A stretch of 64,000 nt of DNA from CAVUCH01 sp963697705 (GTDB lineage: Bacteria; Acidobacteriota; Vicinamibacteria; Vicinamibacterales; JAENWD01). The stretch is taken from positions 3,602 to 67,601 of the forward strand of contig CAVOPA010000005.1 in the NCBI GenBank assembly GCA_963697705.1, written 5' to 3'. The notes under the pieces were generated by a model that did no database searches, was not told where the DNA came from, and saw only the letters and a program-made list of their open reading frames with translations. A program made the translations under genes and the position numbers. Positions 27,487-39,063 of this stretch are shown here, piece after piece. The first letter of the stretch is position 1. Each line of letters starts with the position of its first letter.

Positions 27487-30400
27487 CTAGAAATAGTACT
27501 TCAGCACGAACTCGATGACCCGGTGACCACGCAGGATATTGATCCTCCCGAAGTTCGCTTTCGTGACGTCCGTGAACGAATACCCGCCGGCGGGATCGCA
27601 CACGCCGTCGGCGTAACCGCCGACGCCGTTCGGCACGTGATCGGCGCGGCGGTTGCACCTCGTGTCGAGCGTCAGATCCACGTCGTTGGCGATCGCGGTC
27701 GCCGCGGAGGCAGTGTTGAAGATGTTGAAAAAGCCCGTACGGAACTGCAGCTTCTGCGAGCCGCGCAGCGCGAAGTTCTTGAACACCGTCAGGTCGTGGG
27801 TCATGCGGGACGGTGTGCGGATGTCGTATGGCGGGACGAGCGACGGGTTGACGCCGAGGTCGGGCACGTCGATGCAGTCGACGTCGAGCAGCGTTTCGCC
27901 GACACGCGATCCACCGCGCCTCGGGTCACACGTGAACTCGGGCGCCAGCCCGTTCGACGGGCCGGCCGGTCCAACGACGTCCGGCGTCCCGAAGTAGGCC
28001 TGTGACACGCCGTTGCCCGCAGCCTCCCCCGAGAACGAGAGGTGGATGGGCACCCCGCTCGTGAACGTGGAGATCCCCGAGAGCTGCCAGCCGTCGAGCA
28101 CGGCACGGGCGAACGCGCTGCTTCGACGGCTCACGTCGGGCAGCAGCGCGTTCCACGAGACGCTGAAGACATGCCGGCGGTCGTCGTCGAGCACCCCGTA
28201 GGTTCGCGAGGCATCGAACGGATCGCGGTCCCCATAGTCCCCCCGCAACGTGCCTTGTGCCTGGCCGAGCGTATACGCCGCGAGGTACTGCAGCCGCTTG
28301 CCGGTCTGGCGGCTGAGCGTCACCTGCAGCGAGTCGTACCGTGAGCGGCCCTCGTAGTCGCTCGTGTAGATCGGTCCGTGAGCCTGGAACGGCCGCCGTG
28401 CGTTCACCACGCTCGCATCGAGGTTGAGGCGATTGACGGGTATCGAGAGATTGGCGTTGCCCTCGACGCCGCTGCTCAGCGAACCGAATGGCACCACGTT
28501 GCTCGCCATCGAGCTCACGAGGTGTCGCCCGCGCGTGCCCACGTACGCGGCCTCGACCACCTGGTTCCAGACGACGCGCCGCGCGAACGACACGCTGAAG
28601 CTGTCGGTCCTCGGGAACGTGAACGACGCCGGTGTCGGTGTCTCGATGCGCTGCGAGCCGAGCAGCACCTGGAACGGAATCAGGTGGAACGTGTCGTAGG
28701 TCAACCCCGTCTCGAGGCCCGCGGCGGTGAACGCGTCAACGTCCACGTGATAAGCGTTCGGTGGGGTGTTCAGCGCCGGCCCGGCCTCCACCGAGCCCCT
28801 GGGACGGTTCGCGAACATCCCGTACCCGCCGCGGAGCACGCTGACGCCGTCGCCGTGGATGTCCCACACGGCGTTCACGCGGGGCAGCGCGAACGGGCTG
28901 CGGTCCGGCAGCACCCCGAGCGGCGCCTGGCCCTTCGAGGCGTATCGCACGCCGTTCAACTGCGTGTCGTAGGGCGGATCGGTGAAGGCTCCCTGGGCGG
29001 GATCGTATGTGGTGGCGTCGAACCAGTTCCCGAGGCCGTTCAGCTCCGCGTTGTTGGTCCAGTGTCCGACGCGTAGCCCATACTCGAGGGTCACGTTCGA
29101 CCGGAGCTTCCAGCTGTCCTGTGCGAACGCGTCGACGTTCCACATGCGGAACTCCGAGTCCTTGACGCGCGTGCCCTGGAAGATCCGCGCGGGGCGGCCC
29201 ACCAGCAGGTCGCCGATCTGGCTGCCGGTGCCTCCCGGTGTCCCCGGCGCGAAGAGCAGGTTGCCGTTCTCGTCGTTGTCGCCGTTCTGCTGCCGTTGCA
29301 GCCGATCGACGCTCAATCCGAACTTCAGGAGGTGCGCGCCGTGCACCTTCGTGAGCTTGTCTCCGAACAACAACTCGTCGTTGTGCGCGTAGATGTCGTT
29401 GAGATTGGGCCCGAAGTTGCCGAGCTGCCCGCCGCCCCAATGGCTGTTGAATGGCACGTACGGACTCTGGTTTGGAAAGACGCCATCGAAGCGGACGTTC
29501 AACGCGTCGAGCCTGAGTCTCGATACGTCGTCGTACGACGCGTCCAGCGTCTGCCGCGTGAAGGTGCCCAGGATCTCGTTGGTCATCGTCGGGCTCAGCA
29601 CCTGGACAATGGTGCCGGCGTACGAGTGCGCGCGATTGGTGCCGAGGCCTGGAGTCGGCAGTGCCAGGTCGGACGCGCTGTTCGCCCACGGTCCGCGAAG
29701 CCCTTCGGTGTCTTCGCGATCGCGCGAGATCCGGACGTACGCCTTCGTGCCGGCGCTGACGTTCCAGTCGAATCGCGCCCTCGCCTCCATCCGGTTGGTC
29801 GGCTCGAGGGCGCTGTAGACGTAGTTGTAGCGATTGTCGGCATCCGCGTAGTTCGGGCGCGGGTACAGGCTTGCCATCGCGAGGCCGAGCGGCGTCACGT
29901 AGGGAGCGAGATCGTTGCCGGGCGCCGGAGTGCCCGCGTCTGGGAACGAGGCCGGGATCAGCACGACGGAGGGGTGATTGAGGTTCTGACCGCGATTGGC
30001 GAGGAACTCGCTCAGATCGCCGGTGCGCGCCGCGTCGCTGATCGTGGTGCTCAGGCGGCTGCCGGAGTCCACGTCCTGACGCTGCACCTCGAGCCCGAAC
30101 CAGAAGAACAGCCTGTCCTTGTTGGCGTTGTAGCCTGAGAACGGCAGCGGAATCGGGCCACCGATGTTGCCGCCCGGGTAGTTGAACCGGCTCTTCGGCT
30201 TCTCGACGCCAGTGATCGAGTTGGAGCGATCGTTGGCCGCGACATGCCAGTCGCGCGCGTAGTCGTAGAGGCTGCCGCTCAGTCTCGAGCTGCCGCCCTT
30301 CGTGACCGCGCTGACGCTCACGGCGCCAGAGCCGAACTCGGCGCCGAAGTTCGAGCTCTGGACCTTGACCTCCTGGACCATGTCGTTGTTCACGCCGGTC

Positions 30401-31090
30401 ATCAGCCCGCAGTTGCAGGACGCCTCGACGAGATTCGAGCCATCCAGGCTGACGGTGTTGTTCGAGGAGCGGATGCCGTTGACCGTGTAGCCCCACGTGT
30501 TGTTCGAGCCGCCGAAGAAGCTCACGCTCTCGAGCTGATTCTGATCGGGCGCCACCACGCCGGGCAGGATGCGGAGGAGCTCGAGGGAACTGCGGCCAAT
30601 GATCGACAGGTTGTCAATCTGGTGCGCGGTCAGCACGCCCTCGCGTGCGCCCGTCTCCGTTCGCAGCGCCTCCGCTGGCGCCGCCCGCACCGCGACGACC
30701 TCGCTCTGGCCGGCGATCTCGAGGCGGATGGCCACGCCTCGCGAGTCGTTCGGACTGAGGACGATCCCGCGATGTTCGGTGGTCGTGAACCCTGACAGCT
30801 CGCAGCGCAGGTCGTACGTCCCGGGGAACAGACTGCTGAATGCGAACGCGCCACGCTCGTCGCTGACGGCGGTCCGCGTGGCCAGCGTGGCCGTGTTGAC
30901 GAGCGTGATCGTGGCGCCCTGCAGCACGCCGCCGCTGGCGTCGTCTACGGCGCCGCGCAACGTCGCAGTCGTCCCACTCACTTGCGCCGAGGACGTCAGC
31001 GGCGGATGACAACAGCAGGCACAGCAGACCGGCCCACAGCGTGCGCCGCGCAGCCTCCACCCGGCCGTCGGCGCCGGGACGCCGCAACAT
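27487..31090 (-). pseudogene. TonB-dependent receptor with carboxypeptidase-regulatory-like domain, signal peptide out of frame
   Basis: From 30981 down, 1,164 residues are open: a carboxypeptidase-regulatory-like domain (TLRGAVDDASGGVLQGATITLVN), plug (GVLTAHQIDNLSIIGRSSLE), and an Oar-type barrel with an NNTVSLDGSNLVE segment and a C-terminal aromatic tail (VIEFVLKYYF). This reading has no export signal. In the adjacent frame an ATG at 31090 starts one (RRTLWAGLLCLLLSSAADVLGA), so a frameshift near 30985 separates signal from body. Its start lies five bases after the stop of the winged-helix/PD40 gene (31096), so the two were co-transcribed. Apart from this one shift it is the best preserved receptor in the window. 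Confidence 0.85.
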
Positions 31091-31095
31091 GCCGG

Positions 31096-33306
31096 TCACC
31101 GGAACCCCTCGATCAGCATGAGGTCCGATTCGTCCCTGACGAGCCGGCCGTACAGAACGGACTGGCCATCCGGTGACACCGCGAAACCGGAAGGAAGGCT
31201 GTCGTGCTCGAATTTTTCCAGCCTGCCGAGGGTGCGATCCTCTCCCGTGACCGGATTCCTCACGTGCACTGGCGGATTCGGATCCTCGGCGGAACTGCCC
31301 GAACACGGCAGGTAATAGATGCCCAGCGGGTTTACCGCGAACGCAGTGCCGGCCACGCAGTCGATGACCTGCCGTGGGGGACCGCCGGCCAGCGGCTGCG
31401 CCATGAGCGGCGAATCCACCGACTTGGAGATGTACAGCAGCGTCCTGCCGTCCACCGATTCACTCGCGATGAACCCGCCACCGTCTGTGACACGCTCCTT
31501 CGAGCCGTTCGAGACTCGCACACGCCAGATGTCGCGGCCGGTGGCCTGCGACCAGGAGAAGTAGATCCACTCGCCGTCGCGCGACCAGGTCGGGTCCATT
31601 GGTCGCCGGCATCGTTGGTGATCTGCCGCGGTGTCCCGCCCTCGCTGTCGACCGTCCAGACATGAGGGTGATCGGCCGCCGGACTGGAAGGCGATCCGAC
31701 GGCCATCGGGTGACCACGAGGGCCCGCACTGGAATCGACCAGGGCCATGCGTCAACTGTTCGGGCGCGGACCCATCCGCGTCGGCGACCCAGACCTCCAT
31801 CGCGTCGCCGGATCGCAACGAGCAGAAGGCGATGCGCCGGCCGTCCGGCGAGAACTGCGGCATCCCGTCGAAGAGCGACGACGGCGCGACTGGCTGAGCG
31901 GATCGCCCGGGTTCGAACCGGTAGATGTCTTCGTCATGGGACTTACGCGTGAATGCCAGCCGATCACCAGCAGGGGAGGTGTAGGGCCAGAACGCATCGA
32001 AGCCGGCCTTTCGATTCGCTCGGGCGCTGCGCCGCCATCCACTTCGACGCGCCACAGATAACTCAGTTGCCTGTCTCTGGCGTTGAAGATGACGAACCGG
32101 CCGTCGGCGGTCCAGCTCACACTGCTGTCGCAGCCCGGAAGCGGCGGGCCCGTCAGCCGTCGTGGTGAACCAACGGCTGCGAATCCCGCGTCCACGTCCA
32201 CTACCTGCAGGTGACAGTCCGAGTCCGGACCCGGACCTGGACACGCGACGTACGCGAGGCGATGGCCGTCGGCTGAGAGCACGGCCGACAGGTCCTGACC
32301 TGAAGGCCGCGCTCGTGTGATGGCCCGTGGCGCGCCGCCGCCGATCGGGATCGCGTAGACGCCGTGGCTCGGGCCCGCCGGCTCCGCCACGCCCGCTCGC
32401 GCTGCCACCAGGTACTGGCTGTCTGGAGTCCAGGTGGCAGGCAGAAAGACGGGGAAGTCACTGACCTGGCGATCGGAACCTCCGAGCGCCGACACGACTC
32501 GAATCCGCGGCGAGCCATCTGGCCCGTCCATGCGCACGTAGGCGATCTGGCGACCATCCGGGGACCATTCCGGCGCGAGGTCGATGCCGGGATCGGTCGT
32601 GAGTCGACGCAGGTCCGAGGATCCGACGGCCTTGATGTAGATGTCCCAGTTGCCCTGCCACCACGGCCGCGTGCCACCGTCCGACACTTCGCCGTTCCAG
32701 CAGAACGCGACCTGCCGACCATCGGGCGAGAACGCTCCGCCGTACTCGGAGCCGCTCAACGCGGTGAGGGGGACAACGCGCATCGCCGGCTGGGGAGGCG
32801 TTCGAAACCCTGGAAGCAGCCAGCCAGTGGCGAGTGCCACGACGGCAATGCCTGCCACGTCCGATGGCGACCGCGCGTCCATACCGCGGTCGGGGCCTTG
32901 CCGCGCGGCTCTCTAGTCCAGGCAGCAGGTTCGCGGCGCTCGGAGTGCCATTCGTCGGCAGCGTGGCTGGCGCTACGTCCCCCTGGGCGGACAGGAGGAC
33001 CGGCGCAATCAGCCGATAGCCACCCTTGGGAATCGTCTCGATGACGCGCGGCTGCTTTGGATCATCTTCGAACAACCGGCGCAGCTCGGAGATCGCGCGC
33101 GTGAGGACATCGTCGCCGACCGCGGTGTCGGGCCACGCGGCGTGGAACAGGCGGTCTTTCGGGACCACCTGCCCCGGATGGTCCGCCAGACACACGAGCA
33201 CCAACATCACCTTCGGTTCGATGCGAAGGCTTCCGCCGGGGCCGGTCACGCGATTGAGCGACGGCTCAACGTGATAGGCCTCACCTATGCGAAAGGTGTG
33301 CTGCAA
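31096..33306 (-). pseudogene. winged-helix/PD40 (TolB-like propeller) protein, frameshifted (copy L)
   Basis: The start is set at the TTG at 33306 by comparison with copy R (35732). Residues of an OmpR-type winged helix come first (RIEPKVMLVLVCLADHPGQVV, AISELRRLFEDDPKQPRVIE). A single membrane helix follows, then WD40-like PD40 blades (AFSPDGRQVAFCWNG, EWSPDGRQIAYVRM, QFSPDGRRIAFCSLRSGD). The frame shifts near 32900, near 32010 (one A short in an A-run) and twice around 31600-31650. It ends in SDLMLIEGFR. It would be a membrane-bound transcription regulator with a periplasmic propeller. It is the tandem paralogue of 33526-35732 and directly precedes a TonB receptor gene, its likely target or partner. 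Confidence 0.85.
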
Positions 33307-33334
33307 GGCCCTGCTTTGTCGAGGAAGCAGAGCG

Positions 33335-33340
33335 ATGATA
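33335..33340 (-). promoter_or_regulatory. extended -10 promoter for winged-helix copy L
   Basis: TGCTATCAT on the minus strand (-10 TATCAT at 33335-33340) matches the TGCTATGAT at 35756-35764 in front of copy R. The expected leader to the TTG at 33306 is about 22 bases. No clear -35 was found. Confidence 0.4.
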
Positions 33341-33381
33341 GCACCGGCAAGCCGCACACCGCCGACCGCGGCCGGTCAGCC

Positions 33382-33520
33382 CTACTTGCTCCAGCCGAGC
33401 TCTCCGCGTTCGAAGTCGAACCGCACGCGGGTGCCACCGAGCGCGCGCACGCCGTGCACGCCGTCGATCCGTTCGGGGTACGCCGCGGTGCTCGCCTCGT
33501 GAACGAACCCCGTCAGCGTT
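33382..33520 (-). pseudogene. 3'-end relic of the aspartyl protease gene
   Basis: About 139 bp match the end of the protease gene at 35806-35945, encoding TAAYPERIDGVHGVRALGG and VRFDFERGELGWSK then TAG at 33382-33384. It begins within a few bases of the stop of winged-helix copy R (33526). It shows that [protease 3' end + winged-helix/PD40 gene] was duplicated in tandem. Confidence 0.9.
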
Positions 33521-33525
33521 CCCGA

Positions 33526-35732
33526 TCACTTGAAGTGTTCGATCAACATCAGGTCGGCTTCGTCCCTGACCAGCCGGGTGTACAGGAAGGTCCGGCCGTC
33601 CGGCGACACCGCGAAGCCCGATCGGAACCCTGTCGGAATCGAACCGCTCCAACTTCGCGACGTCGCGAGTCGCGCCCGTGGCCGCATCCAGCACCAGCAC
33701 CGGCGAATCGGGATCGATCGCGGGACCGTCCGCGCACGGCACGTAGTAGATGCCTTGCGGATTCACCGAAAACGCCGTGCCGGCGACACACGCGATCGCC
33801 GTCGTCGGTGCGCCGCCGGCCAGCGGCTGCGCCATCACCGGCGAATGCACGGACTTCGAGATGTAGAACAGCGTGCGACCATCCGCCGACTCCCGTGCGA
33901 TGAAGCCGCCGCCGCGCGTGACGCGCTCGGTCGCCCCGGTCCGGACCCGCACCCGCCAGATGTCGCGGCTGTCGCTTCGAGACCACGAGAAGTAGATCCA
34001 CTCGCCGTCGCGCGACCATGTCGGGGACATCTGATCGCCGGTGCCGTGCGTGATCTGGCGCGGGGTTCCGCCCTCGCTGTCAACGGTCCAGATGTGCGGG
34101 TGTTCCTCGGATGGCCCGGACGACTGAAACGCGATCAGCCGGCCATCGGGTGACCAGGCCGGATCGCCCTGGAATCCGCCCGGGACATGCGTCAGCTGTG
34201 CGGGGTTCGATCCGTCGGCATCCGCGACCCAGACTTCCATTGCGTCGCCCGATCGCGCCGAGCAGAACGCGATGCGGCGGCCGTCGCGCGAGTATGCCGG
34301 GAGCCCCTCGAACGCCGACGACTGGGCGACAGGCCGGGGCGGGCGGCCCGGCTCGAGCCGATAGATGTCCTCGTCGTGGAGCAGGCGGGCGAACGCCAAC
34401 CGGTCACCGGCGGGCGCTATCGACGGGAACAGCGCGTTGACGCCCGCCAGCTCGATGCGCTCCGGAGGACGCGTGCCGTCCGCGGCCGCGCGCCAGAGAT
34501 AGTTGACCTGGAGATTGATGTCCACCGCGTTGAAGAGGATGGATGTGCCGTCGTTCGTCCAGGCCAGGGCGCTCTGATACATCCCGAGTCGGCCGGTCAG
34601 CGACCGCGGCGCGCCGGCCGCGGCGTAGGCGGAGTCCAGGTCGAGCACCTGCAGGTCGCATCCCCAGCCGCCGCCCTCATCACACGAGATGAATGCGAGG
34701 TGGCGCCCGTCAGGCGAGAACGCCGGCGATTGATGCCGAGCGCGGGGTCGCGGCCGCGTCAGCGCACGCGGAACGCCACCCTGGACAGGTATGAGGTAGA
34801 TGCTGCGTCCGGCGGACGACGCCCCAACTGGTTCCCTTCCGTCTCCAGCCGCCAGGTACCGTCCGTCGGGAGACCAGACGGCGGGCAGCATGACCTGCAG
34901 GTCAGTGATCTGGCGGTCGGATCCGCCGAGCGCGGATACCAGCCGGATGTGCCCGTCGCGGACGTACGCGATCTCCCGGCCATCCGGCGACCAGGCCGGC
35001 GCCAGGTCGAGACCCGGACCTGACGTGAGCCGCCGCATGTTGGTGGCCCCGACGAACTTGACGTAGATATCCCAGTCGCCCTGCCACCACGGGCGTGCGC
35101 CGCCGTCGGGCCGCTCGCCGTTCCACGCGAACGCGACCTGCCGGCCATCGGGGGAAAACGTGGCGCCCAACTCCGACCCGCTCAGCGAGGTGAGGGGAAC
35201 CACCCGCATGGGCGCGGGCGGCACCGCTCGTCCGGATCGCCACGGCCAGGTAAGAACAATCGCCAGAATGGAGAGGCTAATCGCACTCGCCGCGATCGCG
35301 ATCAGGCGGCCCCGTCCCTTCGAAGGCGAAGACGGCGCGCCGTCTGCTGCAACCGCCACGCTGCGCGGGCTCAGCGAGCGACGGCGTGGCGACGATCGCC
35401 TCGCGCTGGACCGCCACGGCAGCGACCGGCGCGATGAGGCGGTAGCCACTCTTCGGGATCGTCTCGATGACGCGCGGCTGCTTCGGGTCGTCTTCGAACA
35501 GGCGGCGCAGCTCCGAGATCGCCCGGGTGAGCACGTCGTCGCCGACCGCGGTGTCGGGCCAGGCCGCGTGGAGGAGGCGGTCCTTGGGCACCATCCGTCC
35601 CGCGTGATTGGCGAGGCAGGCGAGCACCAGCATCACCTTCGGCTCGAGCCGGGTGACGCCGTTCGGGCCCGTCACGCGGTTGAGCGACGGCTCGACCTGA
35701 TGGCTCTCGCCAATCCAGAAGGCGTCCTGCAC
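33526..35732 (-). pseudogene. winged-helix/PD40 (TolB-like propeller) protein, frameshifted (copy R)
   Basis: The start is set at the GTG at 35732 (VQDAFWIGESHQVEPSLNRV). The winged helix covers about the first 105 residues (VLTRAISELRRLFEDDPKQ, RVIETIPKSGYRLIAPV). A frameshift near 35370 leads into a membrane helix (LIAIAASAISLSILAIVLTW) and then a long open stretch of PD40 blades (TFSPDGRQVAFAWNGE, AWSPDGREIAYVRDG, AFSPDGRHLAFIS, AYSRDGRRIAFCSARSGD, AWSPDGRLIAFQ). A second shift near 33625 separates the ending SGFAVSPDGRTFLYTRLVRD...LMLIEHFK, whose stop is at 33526-33528. About 700 residues if repaired. It follows the protease gene in the same direction, with an extended -10 in between. Confidence 0.87.
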
Positions 35733-35755
35733 AGCGGTGTCGGGCAAGGGCGACC

Positions 35756-35764
35756 ATCATAGCA
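35756..35764 (-). promoter_or_regulatory. extended -10 promoter for winged-helix copy R
   Basis: Minus-strand TGCTATGAT (-10 TATGAT at 35756-35761). The transcript would start about 17 bases before the GTG at 35732. The same motif precedes copy L, so it is conserved through the duplication. Confidence 0.45.
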
Positions 35765-35805
35765 CCCGCTTCTCGCCCCTCCGGCAGGCCCGCAGCGTGG
35801 TGCAC

Positions 35806-36658
35806 CTACTTGCTCCAGCCAAGCCGGCCGCGTTCGAAGTCGAACCGCACGCGGCTGCCGCCGAGCGCACGTACGCCGAGCACGCCGTCGATCCCTTCCG
35901 GGTACCCCGCGGTGCTCGCGTCGAGGACGAACCCGTTCAGCGTGTCCCAGCGATCGTCACCGAGCGTTGCCTGTCGCAGCTCGTACCGGAGCAGGTGCGC
36001 GGCACCCGACGCGTGCTGGACGATCTTCTCGCCCTTCCAGGGCAGCGGAAGCAGCGCCGCGGGCATCCGCGACTTGAACAGCACGAGGTCGCGGCTGCCG
36101 GTATCCACGAGCAGCTGCATCGGATGTCCCGCGATCGACAGACGCACGGTCAGGAACGGCCAGACGACCTTGAGCGGGGCCTCGGCCGATTCCCGCTCCG
36201 CCGGTCCAAACGACAGGGTCCGCGCCGCGTAGTCGATGCCGAAGCTCCTGCGCGCGAGCACGTCGAGTCCGACGATCGCGTCGATGCGGGACGAGTGCAG
36301 GTACGAGAGGTCTCCGATGCCTGCGGGCACGTCCCCTGGCGCGACAGGTCCAATCCGAAGCCCTGACAGGACTGCGCTCTCGAACTTGACGCTCTGCCCG
36401 AAGGCGGTCATCAGCGAGGGCTCGCCCTTCAACCTCAGCCGGGCCGCGACTCTTCTGTCCATGACGCTCGGGAATGGTGCCAGTGTCGATGAGCAGGTTC
36501 AGGCCGCGCAGTCCCGCGACCGATCCTTTCGTGACGATCAGGTGCTGTTCCACGAGGTCGAACGGCACGTCGGCCGGCTGTAGTTCTCCGTGCAGGGTCA
36601 CGAGCGAGCAGAACGAGATGGCTGCAGCGATCGCGGCACCGGCGTCTCTCTGGCGCAT
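35806..36658 (-). pseudogene. secreted retropepsin/pepsin-like aspartyl protease, one frameshift
   Basis: A signal-like N-terminus (AGAAIAAAISFCSLVTLHGE) is followed by two aspartyl-protease motifs about 140 residues apart, LLIDTGT and LLVDTGS, with the hydrophobic partner segments ARIDAIVGLDVLAR (approximately) and IDGVLGVRAL. A two-lobed or doubled retropepsin fold of about 280 residues is expected. One extra G near 36470, directly after the first DTGTIP, breaks the frame; on either side the reading is open. The active-site residues are intact, so the loss could be recent or an assembly error. Its 3' end is duplicated at 33382-33520. Confidence 0.85.
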
Positions 36659-37139
36659 GGCTCCTCCTCGGTTGCGAGCGGTTCGCTCCGAGGGTCGAGC
36701 CCGGGTGCAGAGGAAGTCCTGTGGGGATGCCGAGGTCCTGGTGGAATTTGGCCGAAATCACACCGAGGGTCTGGGAATGAACGGGCGGACGCGCGTGGGG
36801 AGCTCCTCCACGCCGTGATCGTTGGTTGCGTTTCGACCGTCCGCGTCAATCGAAGGTAGCTGGCCACGAGCGCCGACGCCCCGAGCACGACGAGCCTCGT
36901 GGTCGTCGGTTGTGCCGAAGGTCCCCTCGTCGGACACGGACAGGCGCTCAGGGTGCCACAGCCCAGGGCTGAGCTGTCCCGCGCTGCCTGGAATGGGAAT
37001 CAATGTCCTCGAGTAACCTGGCGTCGCGAATCTCGATGGTGGGGATGTCGTCGCGCCGTCCGCCGCGCCGGTTTACAAATACTTTCTGACGAGCTAAGGT
37101 GTCGCCGGACGTCACCGTATGAAACGAAGGGATCAGACT
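36659..37139. other. gene-free stretch
   Basis: About 480 bp with no convincing gene. On the minus strand around 36840-36910 a short hydrophobic run (LVVLGASALVASYL) vaguely recalls the tail of an ABC-type permease but is too short to call. The right end is the leader of the next gene, with GAAGGGA at 37126-37132. Confidence 0.4.
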
Positions 37140-37607
37140 ATGAGACTGGCAGGCATCCTCGTTGTCGGCGTGCTGCTCTGTGCCGGGGTGGGCGAAGCCC
37201 GAGCCCAGGACGCGGAGGCGGAGAAAACCATCATCGCCAACGAACGCACTGCGACCGACGCCTTCTACAAGGGAAACGTGGCCGCGTTCACGGGCGTGGT
37301 CGCCACTGATGGATGGGGTATCGACTCGATGATGGGACGGGCGCCGGTTGCCGATCTCGTGAAGGATTTCGCCGCAGCCACCAAGGACGTCAAAGTCTCA
37401 TCCTGGGACATCACCGAGAGCAAGTTTCAATGGCCGAACGCGACCACCGCCATCCACACCTACAAGTGGACGGGCACGGGCACCGACCACGGCCAACCGA
37501 TCCCGAGTCCGATATGGGCGTCCACCGTGTGGACCAAGAAAGACGGCAAGTGGATGGCGATCTTTCATCAGGAGACTGCGGCTCCTCCGCCGTCGGCGAA
37601 GCCCTGA
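37140..37607 (+). CDS. exported NTF2-like (DUF4440/SnoaL-type) protein
   Basis: 155 residues from the ATG at 37140, preferred over the in-frame ATG at 37119 because GAAGGGA lies about eight bases before it. The signal peptide is RLAGILVVGVLLCAGVGEARAQ. The mature part (EKTIIANERTATDAFYKGNVAAF, then VSSWDITESKFQWPNATTAI and STVWTKKDGKWMAIFHQET) has the NTF2/DUF4440 pattern, a small cone-shaped fold with a ligand pocket. Its function is unknown. It stands alone. Confidence 0.85.
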   Translation: MRLAGILVVGVLLCAGVGEARAQDAEAEKTIIANERTATDAFYKGNVAAFTGVVATDGWGIDSMMGRAPVADLVKDFAAATKDVKVSSWDITESKFQWPNATTAIHTYKWTGTGTDHGQPIPSPIWASTVWTKKDGKWMAIFHQETAAPPPSAKP

Positions 37608-37701
37608 TCCACACCGGTCGAACTCGCGCCTCGGGCCGGTCGCTGTGAGCGCGCGCTCCCATGCCGCTCTGTGGGTGGCGCGGCGACGATGCCGTCGGCG
37701 C

Positions 37702-38424
37702 TCAGTCGCCGGTTTCGAAGGCCGCCGCCTCGCCCACGAGCTCTCCTCCCGCAGCCATGGACGAGAGCAGCAGCCGATACGGGTGCAGGCTGTATTTCCG
37801 ACTCAGGTTCACGACGAGGTCCAGCTTCCCGTCACCATCGAGGTCACCCGCCCATGGAACGTCGAAGTGTGGTTCATCGACGAACCCGTCGGTCGAATAG
37901 AGCACCTGCGTTTCGCGACCATGGGTGAGGACGACCTTCGCGTCGGTGAGATCCTCACGCGAGCCACGAAGCGCCAGCTGGTATCGTCGCTCCCCAATCG
38001 TCATGCGCAGCGGTTGGCGGTAGTGCAGTTCGCGATTGACGACACCTGCGGAGCGGATGTCGGCGGTGGGCACACCGATACACCTCATTGCGAACGGCAC
38101 GTCAGGGATGCTTTCGACCGTGACCTCGTCTTCATCGTCGCTCCGCTCCTTCACCAGGTCGCGAACGATGAGACTGACCGGCAGCAGCGCGTCATCGTCA
38201 TACGTCCACCCGAGCCAACCGTCGCCTCCCCACTCCCCTGCTTCGTGCTTCCTCCAGATCTTCAGATTCGACCTCGCATTCGAGCTGCCCGTCTGTAGCG
38301 GGGCGAACTGCGGCCTGCACTCCCGCGCCGGGCCGGACTTCGGGTCTGCAGGCGTGCCGCGTGCGTGCGCCGAGCCCACGAACGCGAGCAGCACCCCGAC
38401 AATCACAAGGCTGGCGGAAGACAT
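37702..38424 (-). CDS. secreted protein of unknown function with one FG-GAP-like segment
   Basis: 240 residues from the ATG at 38424, where a signal peptide starts (MSSASLVIVGVLLAFVGSAHA); the frame is open slightly further up. Near the C-terminus VPWAGDLDGDGKLDLVVNLS is an FG-GAP-type calcium loop, and the preceding region (QVLYSTDGFVDEPHFD) fits a beta-propeller-like context, but only one loop is seen. Two or three cysteines are present in the mature part. I do not recognise a named family. It is convergent with the DUF4440-like gene. Confidence 0.75.
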   Translation of the reverse strand: MSSASLVIVGVLLAFVGSAHARGTPADPKSGPARECRPQFAPLQTGSSNARSNLKIWRKHEAGEWGGDGWLGWTYDDDALLPVSLIVRDLVKERSDDEDEVTVESIPDVPFAMRCIGVPTADIRSAGVVNRELHYRQPLRMTIGERRYQLALRGSREDLTDAKVVLTHGRETQVLYSTDGFVDEPHFDVPWAGDLDGDGKLDLVVNLSRKYSLHPYRLLLSSMAAGGELVGEAAAFETGD

Positions 38425-38904
38425 ACAGTTCTCGTAGGCAGATTGTGCCGGTCGCACGTCCGTGTGAGCCGCCTGCCAATCCCGTTCCGCGGCTCACGTC
38501 CCGGAGACCGGAACACGAACGAACACCTCCGGAACGCACTCCGCCGGCTTCGCGGGATTCTGCCCTCGTGCCCTTCGCCCTCGCCGCCCCATCTCTCCTC
38601 TCGACCGCGGCGTAAATCGGGTCATCAGAGGCACAAGGGCGCGATGCGGACGAGAGCCATCCCGAGCCTGGCGCTGACGCTCGCGGGCTGCGCGTCCGGA
38701 TGCGTGATGATGAGGCCGGGTCGAGACGGGTGATCGGACTCAACCTCAGAGCCCTAAGGGCCGATATACAGAGAAGCCAGGCTTGCGCTGATGGTGATCG
38801 CCGCGCGGAATCAAGCCCCACGAAGGTTCGCGGCCTCCGCGGGGTGTCGGGTGGCACAGCGCAGTCTGAGGCAAGGCGCCAAACAGCACAGGTATGTCTC
38901 AGTC
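38425..38904. other. gene-free stretch
   Basis: About 480 bp. A 29-codon frame at 38644-38733 (MRTRAIPSLALTLAGCASGC...) looks like a lipoprotein signal but has no body, so it is not called. Nothing else is recognised. Confidence 0.4.
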
Positions 38905-39063
38905 ATGCGAGTTCCCCGCATCCCCCCGAGTGTGAGCTACATCTCAGCGGTCGCCTCGGTCCTGGTGATCCCCTACTACTTCGTCAGCCACCAACCGGAT
39001 ACGGCGTGGGCGATGGGTGCGCTGGCAGCTCTGAACTTCGCGTCGGGCTGGTGGAAACTCTAA
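38905..39063 (+). CDS. possible small membrane protein
   Basis: 52 residues from the ATG at 38905: two hydrophobic stretches (SYISAVASVLVIPYYFV and WAMGALAALNFASGWW) joined by SHQPDT. There is no clear ribosome-binding site and no family is recognised. It could be a real small protein or chance. Confidence 0.35.
   Translation: MRVPRIPPSVSYISAVASVLVIPYYFVSHQPDTAWAMGALAALNFASGWWKL

Noticed and set aside
27108..27490. A structured non-coding RNA in the GC-rich stretch
   Set aside because: The stretch is better explained as an inserted terminal-inverted-repeat element within a winged-helix relic; there is no promoter or terminator framing it.
36598..36888. Tail of an ABC-type (MacB/ADOP-like) permease on the minus strand
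   Set aside because: Only a short hydrophobic run (LVVLGASALVASYL) is suggestive; no other part of the domain can be found.
38644..38733. A 29-residue lipoprotein-like peptide
   Set aside because: It has a signal-like start and a cysteine but no ribosome-binding site, no body and no neighbour relationship.
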